Assembly (NCBI GenBank): GCA_030248225.1
Contig: JASANE010029376.1
Span: 1 to 64,000, forward strand
Origin: Trileptium ribeirensis
Taxonomy: Eukaryota; Nematoda; Enoplea; Enoplida; Thoracostomopsidae
DNA: 64,000 nt
Direction of reading: 5' to 3'
How positions within the stretch are numbered: the stretch's first letter is position 1; every line of letters begins with the position of its first letter. This document shows, one piece after another, positions 33,866-47,079 of the stretch. The notes beneath the pieces were generated by a model that saw nothing but the letters and a program-made list of their open reading frames with translations, was not told the origin of the DNA and did not search any database. The position numbers and the translations under genes are program-made.

Positions 33866-34754
33866 CTAGAAACAAAGCGTAAACTTAATGAGTCGGATAT
33901 CAACGGATCTGATATCATATAAACAAGTTTGTGGGACAAACATTGTCCTCACAATAAAGCAAGCTCGAAATATATTTCAAGAAGAAAAAAGGTTTTATGT
34001 AAATTTCATTGTCTGGTACGCATTTAAAAACGCATTTCCTACTCCAGATATATTGATTTCAAAAATTCAATACTATGTTAGTAGCTTTCACATTTTTATT
34101 ACGTCGAAAAAGCCTTTACTATTTTGCCAAACTGATACGAATTAATAAGGTAAAATCCCCCTTTTTATTAGAATATGTTGTGACATAATACTGCTCAAAT
34201 TCTGCTGAATCTCTACTAGCAGAAAATTTAGCGGTGTTTTCAAATAACGAGCCAAAGCTGCTCAACGATTTATCGAGAAAAAGTTATATCCTCTTAAAGA
34301 TAACGAAAAGTATTGAAAAATTCCATGCTTAATTCTAAATTCATCCCCGGATTCACTTTCTAAAGGAGCATAGGCATTAATAATGCTTTGCTTACTGTGC
34401 AAACAATGTTAATATAAAATATATATTGCATTGCTTGCAGTACTACGTAAATTTTTCAATCACTCTTTTGATGTCTGTACTGTTTTAGTTGGGTAAATAA
34501 CACTATGCTGTTCACATCATACTTATGGTACCACTATGACAACATTTGCTTAGTGGCTTAAATAGTGAAACTGAACACCACGGTGCCGTAAATATGTTTA
34601 TGTGTTAACCCAATTGCATCCACCTAACAACATGCAAACTGCATGGAATCGGTATGTATTCCACTGTATCAATTTCTTATTCTATGCGCAGGTTTTAGTC
34701 ATTGCATTCGGCTACATTAACTTTTCATTTTATACGCAGGAATTTTCAATAATC
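33866..34754. other. HERC2 intron 13, left part, no recognised feature
   Basis: AT-rich; no coding or repeat signal that I can support. Confidence 0.5.
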
Positions 34755-35300
34755 GAATTTCTGGGGGCCCAAAAATTCGATTTATCGTATATGGTTGGCC
34801 CAAAATGCTATTAAATCCGTTAAAAAGCAAACTTGAACAAATAGAGCGCTCTAGCGACTTTGTAAATAAGTGCCTAGCTTCCTTGATATACTCCTAACAT
34901 TTGGGCTAATTGTGTCAGGGGGCAAAAAAATAGATTTTTCGTATTTGGATCGTCCAAAGCACAATTTAGGTGCGTTAAAAAGCAAACTTGATCAAATTAT
35001 GCACTCTGGTGACTTTATGAGCACAATTTCCAGTACCTATACCCCTAAAATTGGGCTAATCGTGTCTTTGGTGGGGGCATAAATTTTATTTTTCGAATAT
35101 GGTTCGCCCAAAGTGAAATTTTAGTCCGTTAAGTAGCAAACTTAATCAAATTAGGCGCACTAGGGACTTTGTGAGCAATATTTCCAGCACCTGGCTACCT
35201 TCCTATACCCCTAAAATTGGGTTAATCGTGTTTATGGAGGCCAAAAAATCGATTGTAAGTATGTGGCTCTCCCAAAATGTGATTGATTTGGGAAATCGGT
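34755..35300 (+). repeat. ~158-bp tandem repeat, about 3.5 units
   Basis: Unit start GGGGGCCCAAAAATTCGATT (or variants) recurs at about 34,762, 34,917, 35,070 and 35,235. Each is followed by TATGG-TGGCCCAAA, then GTTAAAAAGCAAACTTGA-CAAAT, then GTGACTTT and CCCCTAAAATTGGGCTAAT. The units are diverged. It lies in the intron between HERC2 exons 13 and 14. Confidence 0.85.
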
Positions 35301-36320
35301 TGATTTTGCTAAAATCTGCGTGTAGTGAATTGTTTTTAAGTCGTCTCCTGCTGAGCATTTTGCTAAAGAAAATGACAAAACCAAGTTCAAAAAATTCCGT
35401 AAAGTAGTTCTAGTACTCTAGTTGCAGTATTAATAATAATTATTATTGCATTTCATAACATTCTTGCATACCAAACTACATTTTGAACCACTGCCATTGA
35501 ACACACAAAACGGAATGATCAACAAAGCATATTGTTTTCGGTGTTTGGCTTTCAACTATTGGAACTGGGGTTGGCGAACCCCTTTTTTATTGTATTATCT
35601 GCATTTATAAATAAAATTTTTTTTATATACAGCTCATAGACACTATGGATTTTGCAACCGTACTAAGCTAAAATACCACTCACTTAATAAGGAATGCAAC
35701 AAACACTTGTTTTTGTTAATGTAGCGACTGAATAAAAATTCAGGTTTGCTGTAAAGGTTTAAAGTTTTAATTGTTTTCGATATTTCAGTGAGGAAAATAA
35801 CGAAGGGCATTGTTATAACTGAAAAAAGCATTTTTCAGCTTATAATAAACTTATAAAAATTGAACATGGATGCAGTCGCAGGGGTTTCTTTTTCCAATTT
35901 CAGTTTAGGGAAACTTGTAAGATAGAATTGTTCGCATATTGAGTGGATTTTTCCAATCATTACAATGAATTAACGGCATTTTCGCCTTAAATTCTATGTT
36001 ATTCGCACAGATATGTTTAAAATATTTTTATTTATGATGATAAACATTCAAATTTTCTCAGTAAATAATTCAGAATATCAAAACATCCGTGATCATTACT
36101 GGCGCTGGTTGTGATACAGATAGACGATGATGCATTGGTACTCATTGACAACTTCACTAGAAACAGATAATGTGAATAGCTAGAGGAACAAATCCAAGCT
36201 AGAAATTCATAAATCGAAATCTTAGCATTATAATTTGCATAAAATAGTTACACCATTCCCTGGTAACAATAGAATAATGTCCTACTTAGCAACAATAACT
36301 ATAATACCAACTGTTCTTAC

Positions 36321-36512
36321 CTATAGAGGGCCTTCCCATAACAATGCGATCAGATTTTTGTCGAAGAATTCCCAACAGACCACTTTCTGGCAGCATTGGG
36401 GTAGCGACGAAACGAAATCCCCAACCCCGAACCCAATTATCGCTTGTAAATTTCCATTTTACTTCGCAACCAGGAACAATAACTTCCGTAGCCCAATCAC
36501 TCCAGTCCGAAC
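36321..36512 (-). CDS. HERC2: HERC2 exon 13: beta-rich block of the linker
   Basis: 192 nt, phase 1/1, acceptor TTGTTTAG|GTTCGG and donor CTATAG|GTAAGA. It encodes SDWSDWATEVIVPG, EVKWKFTSDNWVRGWGFRF and MLPESGLLGILRQKSDR. This matches SDWSSELRIPGDELKWKF, SVNGWGWRF and PAAGPKELLSDR in HERC2. No open frame begins with Met here, so simple ORF searches overlook it. Confidence 0.95.
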
Positions 36513-38153
36513 CTAAACAACTAACCCGCTAAACATTTCCACTATAATATATAAAACAGTTACTAAAAAATTGTTCTGGCGACTGTTTTATTAGGGCAAG
36601 ACAAGACTAATAACTAGAATTTGTACAGTAATTGTAGCAAAATACAAAAGGTATTAACCACGGTTCCATTATAAGGAACAAAAAATTAACCAGCAATAGC
36701 ACAATTTCAGAGAGAAACCACAGCATAAGAACGAAGAATTAAATGCAAAAGGAGACACCACAGTTGCAAAAAATAGTTGAAAATATTTTGAGTTTCTAAG
36801 GTTCATTAAAATTGTAATCATTGTAATTTTATTGTAATTGAATTCTGAGTGTAGCGACTGAAGCATGAAATTTGACAGAAACGCATAACTCAACTTTGCT
36901 GAACAGATTGATTGGCGCTATACATCATTTGAATGATTGGAATTCCTATTTGTGCCCTTGAGTTAGATCTGAAACAACATTCCAGTATCTTGGCTCCAAA
37001 AAAGCGGGCCAAAGGAGCTCGATTCGGGTCCAGAAGAAGCCTAGAAAAACACGTTATTCATTATATCTTGACTACTGATTTAAATATCGAGGGCTTAGTG
37101 CAAGAACATCGTAAGTGACATTTTTTGCGAAATCGAGTTAAATGCACCAAAACTAGCCCGACCATCCTGCACTGTTTGTGGCAAATTATCGCAGGTGAGA
37201 TACAGCCAATTGTTAGACAGAAATAAATTATCGCAAGTGAAAAGAGTTCTCTCTGCACAGCAGCAAAACATCGTGAGTGTGCATTTTGCACTCGCGATAT
37301 TTTGGCACTAAAAACAATCCCAACTATAAAATGCAAAAAATATCACAGGTGCACCTAAGATGTTTTCCCCATGCCAATGGCTCGCTATTTCAAGTTCACA
37401 AACCCTGAATAATCGTACGCAACAACAGCCCTGTCGTCAATTGATACTGTAGCAGCAATTACTCCTACACGTTGCTGTTGTTACAATAGTGGTGCCTTTA
37501 ATGAACCTGCAGTGATTGTAGATTTATTAAGCACATTGTATCGTTGTGTATCGTTTAAAATCATTATACTATTAGGAACGTATCTTTTCAGATAATTAAT
37601 GTTAATAACATTTCGTTAAAGATTTATTAAAAATTTCATTAAAAATTACAATGTCATTAAAAACTGTAGATAAAGTGTCCGCGAAATCCGTGGTGGCCAG
37701 GCGTAATATATGATTCTAATAAGGCAGATAATTTCACTACAAAACCCAATCAATAATACGTGTATTATTTCGGTACTGATAATTATGGTATCGTGAACAA
37801 ATCATTAGCAAAACCGTTTGATTGTCCCTAGCGCGATGAATTCTTAAAATGTCGACATAGGCCGTTCCAAAGGGCACTCGTTCGGATGCGAGCATACTAT
37901 GAATCCGTCGAACAGACAGATGAAGCTCTGGTTAGTGAATTTTTCGCAAAAAGCATTTGACGATTTGCTTTTTATACCAAATTAATGCTTTTTAACAATA
38001 GTAGTTCCCAAGAGCCCGTGTTGTACCTCGGAGCCCACGCGACGGCAAAAGGTCTAATATTAAGGAATAGGTGTAAAATTAACGTCTAAGTCTTATTAAG
38101 CCCATTTTGTAAAGAAAACAAACGTCTATGTAATGCTTAGCTAAGCTGCTCTC
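36513..38153. other. HERC2 intron 12, left part, no recognised feature
   Basis: AT-rich. An ATCG(C/T)(A/G)AGTG motif recurs loosely between 37,105 and 37,320, and GCAACAACAGC/GCTGTTGTTAC form an inverted pair at 37,420-37,490. No gene seen. Confidence 0.45.
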
Positions 38154-38470
38154 TTGGGATATAGCACTTGGGGCAGGGTTTTCAAATGGGTTTATGATAT
38201 CCAAAATTCACAGAAAAGCAATATCTCCACTAGTGCTCGAGCTAAAATGGGTTTTTGGTCTAACTTTTTGAGCAACTTATCCTCTATGTATCTGCAAATC
38301 GTGTATGGCTGCAGTCATTACTTACGCTGTGGGATTGGGTCAAAACGGTTTATTGAATACATTGGCCCAGGAAACCAAAAATACACGAAAACGGCAATGT
38401 CTCCGCTCTTGTTCCAGCTATATGGGAATATTACTTTCAATTTGTAGAGCAATTTATCTCCTATGTACTT
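38154..38470 (+). repeat. ~170-bp tandem duplication
   Basis: Two diverged units. Matching blocks are TTTATGATATCCAAAATTCACA with TTGGCCCAGGAAACCAAAAATACACG, AAGCAATATCTCCACTAGTGCT with CGGCAATGTCTCCGCTCTTGTT, and GAGCAACTTATCCTCTATGTA with GAGCAATTTATCTCCTATGTA. Confidence 0.6.
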
Positions 38471-38699
38471 GCACATTGTGATTTGCTAAATGAGCCATAA
38501 GCAGCTTTAACAACTATTCAAAGAAGATGGTTGATATTCAGTTCATTTTGTAAGTTGAAGCTGTGTACGTCTCGCTAAATTACATAGTCAACGATCAGAA
38601 TTCATCACTTTGATGATAAGACAAACTAATAATATAATTACGCAATTATTTTGCATCTTATCATGTAGTTAGCAGTATTAACTAGACTCTCCATTCGCT

Positions 38700-39062
38700 G
38701 AAAATTTTGTCAGGGGGCATGAACACGGGAGCCCCCTGGTTTCGAACCGGAGGGCGCCCGATTTTGCCAGGGGGCATTTTGCCAAGAGAAAACTGTTAAA
38801 AACATGTCAGAAACATTGTCAAAACGCTTTTGATGGAGAAAAAAGCGATTTTGAAGCAAATGTTGACAAAATTTGCGAAAATTTTGGCTTCAGAACAAAA
38901 TTTTCGTTCAAATTTTGATCAAATTTTATGTACTTTGGACCAATTGGAAACAAAAAATTTTCTAAGAGGCGATGAACCGGGGGAGCCCAAAATTTTGCCT
39001 GGGGTATGAACCGGGGAGCACTGTTCTGAACCAGGGGAACCGAAAAATTTGGAGAGCCCATT
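38700..39062. repeat. AGGGGGC-rich dispersed repeat, copy 1
   Basis: Contains runs such as TTTTGCCAGGGGGCAT, GAACCGGGGGAGCC and GGGAGCCCCCTGGTTTCGAAC. Related degenerate blocks occur at 52,430-52,800 and 54,770-54,900, all in HERC2 introns. No ORF. Confidence 0.5.
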
Positions 39063-39145
39063 TTATGCCCGTTAGATCCATATTACTAAATTTTTCATAG
39101 TAAAAGGGCCAAAATCTATAACTAAGTCACCTCTAAAATACAAAC

Positions 39146-39253
39146 CTGATCTTGTCGCAACGACATCGCCGTTCCCATCCATAATTACAAGTGGATCATG
39201 CAGATGTTCAGTTGAGCAACGCGGATCAAATTTAAGACGCAACTTATGGGCAC
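39146..39253 (-). CDS. HERC2: HERC2 exon 12: beta-rich block of the linker
   Basis: 108 nt, phase 1/1, acceptor TTTTAG|GTGCCC and donor AGATCAG|GTTTGT. Joined to exon 11 it reads LPGAHKLRLKFDPRCSTE and HDPLVIMDGNGDVVATRSG. It corresponds almost residue for residue to IPGAEGLRVEFDRQCSTE and HDPLTVMDG of HERC2. Confidence 0.96.
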
Positions 39254-40900
39254 CTAAAATAATGAAATTATCACAAACAGCAGTTATGTCGCTACATGAC
39301 GTTTCTGCTGAACCTAAAACTCAAATAAACAACGCGACGAGACGGATATCATTTTGGAAACCATAACCAACGGCCGCTCAAAATTATTGCCACGGTTCGT
39401 GCGAAGCAAAAGAAAATAAGCTGGTTATGCAGTAGATTTGAACACATGTTGCTTGATGAGACTTCTCTAAACAGCAAAACTTAAAGCTCACTTAGTGATG
39501 CAGGTTTAAAGAAATCGCTGAAACAAAACTGTGAACGAATTTTTGCCACGTCAAAAAGTAATAAATAAGTTAGGAAACTTAAATATATTGACAGTAAACA
39601 AAATCACACAAAGAAAATCTGACTCGAAACCGTTTAACATTCAGTTTCAGGCAAAATACCGTTTTATTAGCTATGTATTTTGTGCCACATGTAATGCCTT
39701 TGGTATAACCCGACGTCCCCTGGCACTGGACCCTCCCCTCTTTCGCCTATCGTTTTTAGATATTGGCAAAACTTTCAGCGACAAGAGAGCCCAGTTGTGT
39801 ATGTCTTTGCATATTATAAAAATACTATGATTCATTGAATGATTACGATAAATGAGCGTATTAATGACATTAATATTGATAAAGAGTGCCTCCGGTACGT
39901 TCACTAAGCAGTTTTGAGCCAAGAAAGTCCGCCTAAAAATTAAATGACAATATTAGTCTGATTCCAGGTTCCTCTATAGCAGGGGTACGGCGTTGGTCCT
40001 TACATCCGTCCGGTCGATGCAACTTATTGACCATCTTCCACCACCCTCGAGAATTTGACCCTTTCCGTAGTGTATTCTGGCGGCAAGCAATTTTTATTTT
40101 AACGAACGAATGTGCAATTTTTTATTATCTGTTGCCGATCTACACCCTGAAATTATCTCTTCTAGGATTAATGGAAATACATACATGTGGACAAAATTGG
40201 CATCCAACAATTCTTAGCACTTAAAACGATATACATTTTCTTTGTGAACATACATTTTCTTGAAAGGAAAATTATTGATATAGTATATCAATAAATTTAT
40301 ATATCTCCCCTCCCGATACGTATACCACTTTAGCGAGGTTTCAGTATCACGTAAATAATAACGATTACAAAATCTCAGTTTTTGTTTTCGCAAGCTGCTC
40401 AGCTACGTTAAATCGTTGACAATGGCTTCAGCGGTTATGAAATCAAATTACAGGGCTAGCACAATAATTGATGGCTGCGCGCTAGTTGTTCGTCGCAACT
40501 TGCCATTGAAAAAAATAAAATTATATTTCAAAATTTTATAGTTTGTTTTTTGTTCGCTCGTTCGTAACGAGACAGTCAATTGTGGCTGGTACTGTATTAA
40601 ATACCAAACAAACTGCAACATTCACGATAGCAACTGCAAAGTTTTTACCACATGTAAAACTTTTTTACACCGTGGTCTTTATTTAACAGTTTTAACTTTC
40701 GATTTTTATATTGTCGTTAGCATTGTCGGTAGCAGTGACGGACAAAAATATAAGCAAATAGCTATATTATCGAATAGTTCTCGAAAAATTCCCAAATATC
40801 ATTTGTGCTATCATCAATTTGTGCCGAATATTAGTTCTGAAACGTTTTTCGAGATTGATTATATTTGTGTCAGTGACTGTACGTAATGCATGTAGCTTAC
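39254..40900. other. HERC2 intron 11; one MITE end at 40,540-40,596
   Basis: Mostly AT-rich without signals. The complement of 40,596-40,540 reads TACAGTACCAGCCACAATTG, then CGAACGAGCGAAC, matching the left end of the TACAGTA MITE family. The other end was not found. Confidence 0.5.
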
Positions 40901-41057
40901 CTGGTAAGCAAATGTGACCGGCTAAAGATGTATTATTTTCGTAAGGATGTGTCGACTCTTGCGTTACTGGTTGTAATTGATATGTTAGCGTTGTTCGATC
41001 GAAATATCCAAGCGAATTTAATTCCTCGACACAATTTTCTGCCAAAATTCGAATTGC
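40901..41057 (-). CDS. HERC2: HERC2 exon 11: linker
   Basis: 157 nt, phase 0/1, acceptor ATTTAAG|GCAATT and donor TACCAG|GTAAGC. It encodes AIRILAENCVEELNSLGYF and QPVTQESTHPYENNTSLAG, matching MLLELCVTELEDV and QPVVVESSHPYTDDTSTSG in HERC2. Confidence 0.93.
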
Positions 41058-41553
41058 CTTAAATTGCACAAGAATAATAATTCGCGTATATTTTAACATT
41101 AAATTACTGTTTCCTTCCAGCAACTAACACAACGGTTGCTGATAGTTTGCGACGAACATCTATAATTTACCGCAGGGTCATATTAATGCCTGCCCAAATA
41201 CATCAGAAATCTTGATGTCCCTGCAATAAATCTATTCCTATGTTTTAGTCCAAGTTCACAACAGCGCTCAACATTTTTATAATACCAACAAATTTTTCTT
41301 TAAGAGCCTACAATAAGAGACTTTAATTTTTTACATGATTTAAAACAATTTTTTGTTTGAAAAAATAATTATTTTATTACTATTTTGAATAGTTATGAAA
41401 TTTCGAGACAGTCCAGCAGCCGTAACATACACACTTGAAAGGTGACAGTAATGGTTGTCGATTATTCGAGCAGCCCATTATATTAGCAAGTAATGAATAC
41501 GTCGGTTTGAGTATTGATATGTCTTGATATGTAATCAATAATCCTAAACTAAC

Positions 41554-41751
41554 CTTAGAATCATCCCGGCACCACAAATCTATAGCTTGAACTGCGATCG
41601 CTTTAACAGCGCTCGACCATTCGTAACTGTTTTTGTTGCTGTTGACACGGTCGGTAAAAATCAACTTCAAAAACCGAAACATCTGATCCTGTGGTGTGCT
41701 CGCAAAGAATGTCAGAATCTGAAACTCGGCGTGTTTTATAAGGCAGCCAAA
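41554..41751 (-). CDS. HERC2: HERC2 exon 10: linker
   Basis: 198 nt, phase 0/0, acceptor TATATACAG|TTTGGC and donor TCTAAG|GTTAGT. It encodes AEFQILTFFASTPQDQMFRF and LKLIFTDRV, aligning with DEFTSLLIADDTRVVVDLLKL of HERC2. A second AG inside (ACACCACAG|GATCAG) is also in frame, but using it would remove the conserved AEF start. Confidence 0.85.
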
Positions 41752-42280
41752 CTGTATATAATAGATGACAAATATCAGTGTAGGTTGCAATGAGAATGAA
41801 CTTAATAAATAACAACACATAACTCTGTGTAATTTTTCAAGCTGTTTCACTATATGATTTCACTTTACACTTGGGAATCATTTTAAAGCAGTTAACATTG
41901 TTAACGGGTGACGATAATGCGCTTTTTAAATTTTCAAAATGTAAGCGTGAAACAGTAAGAAAAAACTGTTCAGGGGCGAATTTTCAATTTCACAATGATG
42001 AAACCCGATACCGAAAACATGCTATCCAAACACACTGTTTAGAAAATAAAGAGGCCTACCGACATTAAGTGAACGTTTCAGGCAAGAAAATACAAACATA
42101 ATGTGAGCATTGCAAACATTATTTGCCTGCATACTACTCAAGGTTACGCAATTTTAATCGAACAAAGAACGTCATTTCATCAAAATTCTGTAAAGCGACA
42201 CATACTTTCTTTTACAAGTCGCAGATTCGGACAATACAGTCGCGCTCAGAAACAAAAGCAAGTAAAATCACAGACAATAT

Positions 42281-42709
42281 AATGCGCAACTAAACTTAAA
42301 ATGACCCCGCTGACCATCCTATTTTTTTGTAAAAATTTTCATCACCGACATTTTGTTATTGGTCAGAAAATGCGCCTCTGTCCGCGAATATCAAATATGT
42401 TCGCGAACAGAAGTTCGTCGGATTTGCGTTAACAAGAGGCTTGTTTGCGAACAGTAATTGATAACTAATATGAACGTCCCGTTTATGACGTCACAGTTAC
42501 ATTAAATTTTTCGCGAACAGAGGCGAATCCTATTTCGACGCTATGAAATGTTACGGAATTGTCATAACCCGAATGAACACCTTTAAGTCTGAGCTAGCAC
42601 TGAATCGAATCGAATGTCCTATTGGTTCCGTAACAATGGATTTGGATTCTACACCGGGAATTACAAAATAGGTGGTAAGCGGGGTCACTTTAAGTTTAGT
42701 CGCGCATAA
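42281..42709. mobile_element. MITE subfamily A, copy 1 (TGTTCGCGAACA-bearing)
   Basis: Inverted ends: ACTAAACTTAAAATGACCCC at the left and GGTCACTTTAAGTTTAGTCG at the right. The match extends outward through TAATGCGC. Inside are a full TGTTCGCGAACA palindrome (42,399) and near copies (TTTCGCGAACA, TTTGCGAACA). About 85% identical to the copy at 55,519. No ORF. It lies just upstream of exon 9, in the intron to exon 10. Confidence 0.85.
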
Positions 42710-42996
42710 TGTGAGCAACTATTTTATGAGTTTATTCGTGAATCACTCGCAAGACTTGCTTGCTTTATTTTTGAACGTTTATTACTGTAGTGCTGATAGC
42801 AGACAGACTGCCCACTTTCAGCGAAAAATCCTCTTTGAAACACGAGAAGGCGTTACCAGTTTGAAACTGCAAAAGGCATAAAAACAAAAACTTAACACTT
42901 AGTGATCAAGCGACCGATTTACTCTACTACAAGCCCAACAAACTTATGCATACTCTATCATCCTACTTGGAATCCGGACGGTAACTGTATGCTTAC

Positions 42997-43135
42997 CGAT
43001 GGCTTAGAAACCGCAACCGATGAGTTCATCGTCGATGGCGCATGTGCGTAGGTTTTCAAGCTATTGACATTCGCAGTGCTGTTTAGTCGCTGACTGTAGT
43101 TACACAGTGCCGATAGTAGTCCACACAGCGCTTCA
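42997..43135 (-). CDS. HERC2: HERC2 exon 9: linker after RLD2
   Basis: 139 nt, phase 2/0, acceptor CGTTTTAG|TGAAGC and donor CCATCG|GTAAGC. The first base completes an Arg codon begun in exon 8, giving VIVYSR-EALCGLLSAL; HERC2 has IMYARDAVVGALMPA. The remaining Ser/Asn-rich part corresponds to a variable, probably disordered linker. Confidence 0.85.
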
Positions 43136-44889
43136 CTAAAACGGTAACTCGTATCAATCAAAACACGCTATAAAAAGATTTGAAAACAGTCTGAAAATTA
43201 TGTAACGGAAACAAAATGGGTGAACCATATCAAACCGGAAGGCATCTAAGTTGCGTCCATTTAGCTTCCCTCGTGTTATCTGGATGATTTCCTGTTCAAC
43301 TGATGAACAGAAACAATGCCGAACGATCACAAAATGGGGTAGAGTATTCACTTAGGCGCACAAAAAACAGAGCGAATATTGATAGTCTGCGCTTAATGAC
43401 TATTTTCATGTTCCAAATTAAGCTTTCTGACCTCCATTCAAAACTGCAAAACCGCGATATACCACCAATACATTACGGGGATTTTACGATTTCACTTTCA
43501 GCTCATATCAAAATCATAGGACCACTATTTATTTCTTCTTCCAATCACCAAAAACAGCAAACTTGCTAAATTTATAAAAAACTTTAAGTTAAAATGATAG
43601 TTTCAAGCGTTATTATGCACGTTCTAGGCACCTAGCGCTTCCCGTGCTAGGTATATGCCATGTAAACCATAATATTGCATTCATCATATTCAGTACACCC
43701 GGAAACCTATAAACCCGTTCTAAACATCTATGCGCAACTAGATTAAAAAACACATAAAATTGGATAATGTTTTTGGTGCAAAATGTAGTAATTTTAGCTC
43801 GCTGTTTCACCCCGTAAAATTAATATATTCAGTGTTGGTTTGAAACAATGACACCAACGTGTTTGACGAGAAATAATAAGCTATATAAGGCTACCGTCCA
43901 CCCCAAAATGCAAGAAATCCACTTATTCAAAATTTTGAAAAAAATAACTTTTTCGTGTAACTTCTAAACTTCGGCTCAAACTTCGAAAACGGTTCTCAAC
44001 AAAGAATTTCATAGGTTGCCTTTAGTCATAGCTTTTGATTAGAAGATCTCACTTTTCGATCTGGTGACCCTGACAAGAGTTGTAATCTGAAACGGTAGGA
44101 GTTCCGAAAATAATGCTAATTTTCCGCGTTTTCCTCATTCATATTTCGTGAACGGTTTTCTCTTTCTTCTGTTTGTAGTAACGATGAGTAAATAATCATG
44201 TTTTTAATAGAAACAGGTCGATAAAAGCATGTTCTAAGTTTATACATAATCAAAACCATGTTATTATATTTTTGAACAAAGTTTTATTGCATAGACACTG
44301 GATGCTTAGGAAAGAGTTTCAAACACGGAATATTCATATGATAATCCAAAATGGCCAACCATTGCTACATTAGCGCTTCAGTGTCATTGATCGTTTTATG
44401 TTCACCACGTATAATGCCATAGCATACAGTGCCTACACTAGCTAAGAAAAACTAATATATCGGATTTTCCTATCTGAAAGCCAATGTTTAGTTAAGCAAA
44501 GCTTGTGTCGAATATAATTCAAAATACTAGTTACTTGAAAATGCGTAGTTTGTACTTTACTCAAAATATAGCGTATGAACGAAATTATTGACACGGAGTA
44601 AGCAGAGTTTCCACTGAGGGCCTTAGGGAGGGATCATGAAAATTTCTTGTTTGTCTGTCGCTGTCATTCATAATTCGTTTTCGAATGGACGGACCTCTCC
44701 CTGGGATAGAGACAGTTTCACACAGAATCAGCTCATACAGTTCTATAACTTCGTTGACTATGACTTGTTTGTGAGACCGCTAACTGGTGCCGCTATGGGT
44801 TTTGATATGGTTTATCGACATTTTGCCAGAAATAGAGATTTTTCAGATTTCGCCATGCTATCACTTGTTATTATCTTACAAGGAGTGCA
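43136..44889. other. HERC2 intron 8, left part, no recognised feature
   Basis: AT-rich; short frames on both strands without family resemblance. Confidence 0.5.
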
Positions 44890-46570
44890 TATTAGGTTAT
44901 CAAGCACGCTGGATACGATGGTTTTGCCATCTAGAGTCTAACTTAACTATATTATACCTTTTCGTGGGGGTTAATAGGTTTTAAGGTGAACGAACCCGAT
45001 TTCCAAAATATAGCGCGTTTTCTATGATGATCTATATGTTGGTATTTCTGAAAGCTTAATACAATGATTTGGTTATCTTGAGTACAGCGTGTATATTTCA
45101 AGCCTTTTCTGATTGGTCTAGGGTATGTTACGTCTCTGATTTTTTATAGAAACCACAAAACTCCCAGACCGAGTGGACTATCTATTATTTAACCTGTTTG
45201 CTTTACATTAACTGTTTGTAATTGTTTTATTGAACAGGCGATATATAAATGCTATAAATAATGACACATAAATTAATGATTTTCGACAGGAAATCATCGC
45301 CTTTCGTTTGATATGCAATTTTTACTTTCGACAAACGTGTGCCGGAAAGAAAAATAAGCGCCAATTAAAAAACCGGGTCTGGAGATAGCCCTCAGATATA
45401 GATGACCTCGCTATATCTTCGCGCCCGGGAATACAGGTTCCGAGCATTCATGATAGAAGAATTTTCATAACTCAGTACGACTGAAAATTTTGATTAAACG
45501 TTTCATCTAAAATATATTTAAAATATCTATATTTTCATAGTTATGTAATGAAATTTCAAGTACTTAATTGTGGGTGCTCGGTGAGGGAGTAGGTATGTTT
45601 CTATAATATCAGTATGGATTATGTGCCTACCAACCTGTATCTAATGATCACCACTGAGTTGAATACAAATAAATTGTTTCTACTGAGCATGTTGATTTTG
45701 GGGATTGACACTTAGGTCATTTCTCATGTTCTGCATGTCAGTACAGTTTGCGATATCTGAATCTGAGCTGTAAAAATTAAAACTTTGATTACCAATGCAT
45801 AGTAGTGTCGGCCACGCTATTTTTAATGAACTGTTTACCTGCGGTTAAAGATGAGTATTAGTTTTCCGGTATGCTAACACGCGTTATGTTTATGTCAGTG
45901 CATAATCATGGAGACTTGAGTTAAAACCAGTTTTTTCCTTTGTTTTCAGTACGACTAATCCTTCTTGGGTCGCGTTCTACATTTACTTTCTTACCTTCAA
46001 TTTTTTAACACCGAGTTAATTATTTATGTTCACAGGTTACTATCGTCATTATGAAAAAACTATATGTACAATACGAGTTTTGACGGTTTTAGCGACCACA
46101 ATGATGAAATCACAATTGATGACAACGCTGTTAAGCCTACAAGCAAAGGTATTTTCATGTTTTGTACTGAGTGTACTGGACCTCTTTATCAAGCACGCTG
46201 GGTACGATGGTTTTACCATCTAGAGTCCAACTTAATTATATCATACCTTTTCGAGGGGTTCATAGGTGAACGAACCCGATTTCTAAAATATAGTGCGTTT
46301 TCATTTGTTTGATTATGTATTGCATGCAGGGCATCAAGAATGGTCTATATGTTCGTATTTCTGAAGGCTGAATACAATGATTTAGTTATCTTGAGTCCAG
46401 CATACATAATTCATGTCTTCAATGGGTTTTCAATAGGTTTAGTGTCAATGAACCCAATTTCTAAAATAGTCTGTAATCAGGCGTTTGGTTACCTATTGCG
46501 CACAGGTCATCGAGAATTGTATATATAGATTTTCCGGTGAGCTGAATACGATAGTTTGATTATCTAGAGA
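44890..46570 (+). repeat. Three diverged direct repeats of ~190-220 bp
   Basis: 44,895-45,115 and 46,187-46,405 share TATCAAGCACGCTGG, TACGATGGTTTT, CATCTAGAGTC, ATTATACCTTTTCG, GGTGAACGAACCCGATTT and AATACAATGATTTGGTTATC. A third, more degraded unit follows at 46,406-46,570 (AATAGGTTTAGTGTCAATGA, AATACGATAGTTTGATTATC). No ORF spans them. Confidence 0.75.
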
Positions 46571-46868
46571 CCAGCACAGATACTTGATGCGTTGTCAGTT
46601 GTCATCGATGAATGTAGGGTCGACGACTCTTTAGGATTTTCATGGAATTCAGTTTAAGAGGTTTTAGGGTGGTATACACATGCAATATAGCCTGTTGTAT
46701 GTGATTAAACAAAATGATAAATTAAAAATGAAATCACGCTCTCTCCGTTTCACTCTCGCTTGCGAAATACTCGTAATATTGTTTTATTTGCATCGAAGAC
46801 GGCTAACTACATTCATGCATTCAAAAAAGGTTATTGGATAGGTTTGCAAAAAGTCGAAATATTAATAC

Positions 46869-47079
46869 CGTGAATAAACAATGACGGCTTGTTGGATCAA
46901 AAGTTGCAAACATCGACGCTGAGCGACAGGACTGTCAATCCACTCAACTAATCGTGTAAGTACAAACTTTGAGGTTGCTGACGAACTCGACACTGGTGGG
47001 CTGGGCCGTGATGCACTTTCAGCGACAGGCTTCTGCGATGTGCAAGACTGAACATCTGAGTATCTCGCTTGAAGCGAAG
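46869..47079 (-). CDS. HERC2: HERC2 exon 8: linker after RLD2
   Basis: 211 nt, phase 1/2, acceptor AATTTAG|CTTCGC and donor TTCACG|GTATTA. It encodes ASLQARYSDVQ, SRPSPPVSSSSATS, then FVLTRLVEWIDSPVAQRRC and LQLLIQQAVIVYSR. The last part aligns with AKILLSLDGNLAKQQALSHI and LTALQIMYAR of HERC2. It has no internal Met and is short, so it is easily missed. It is confirmed because its phases bridge exon 7 (one base left) and exon 9 (one base needed). Confidence 0.92.

Noticed and set aside
38725..38760. GGTTCGAAACC, a perfect pol III B box on the minus strand
   Set aside because: No tRNA cloverleaf or A box precedes it; it belongs to the AGGGGGC repeat family.
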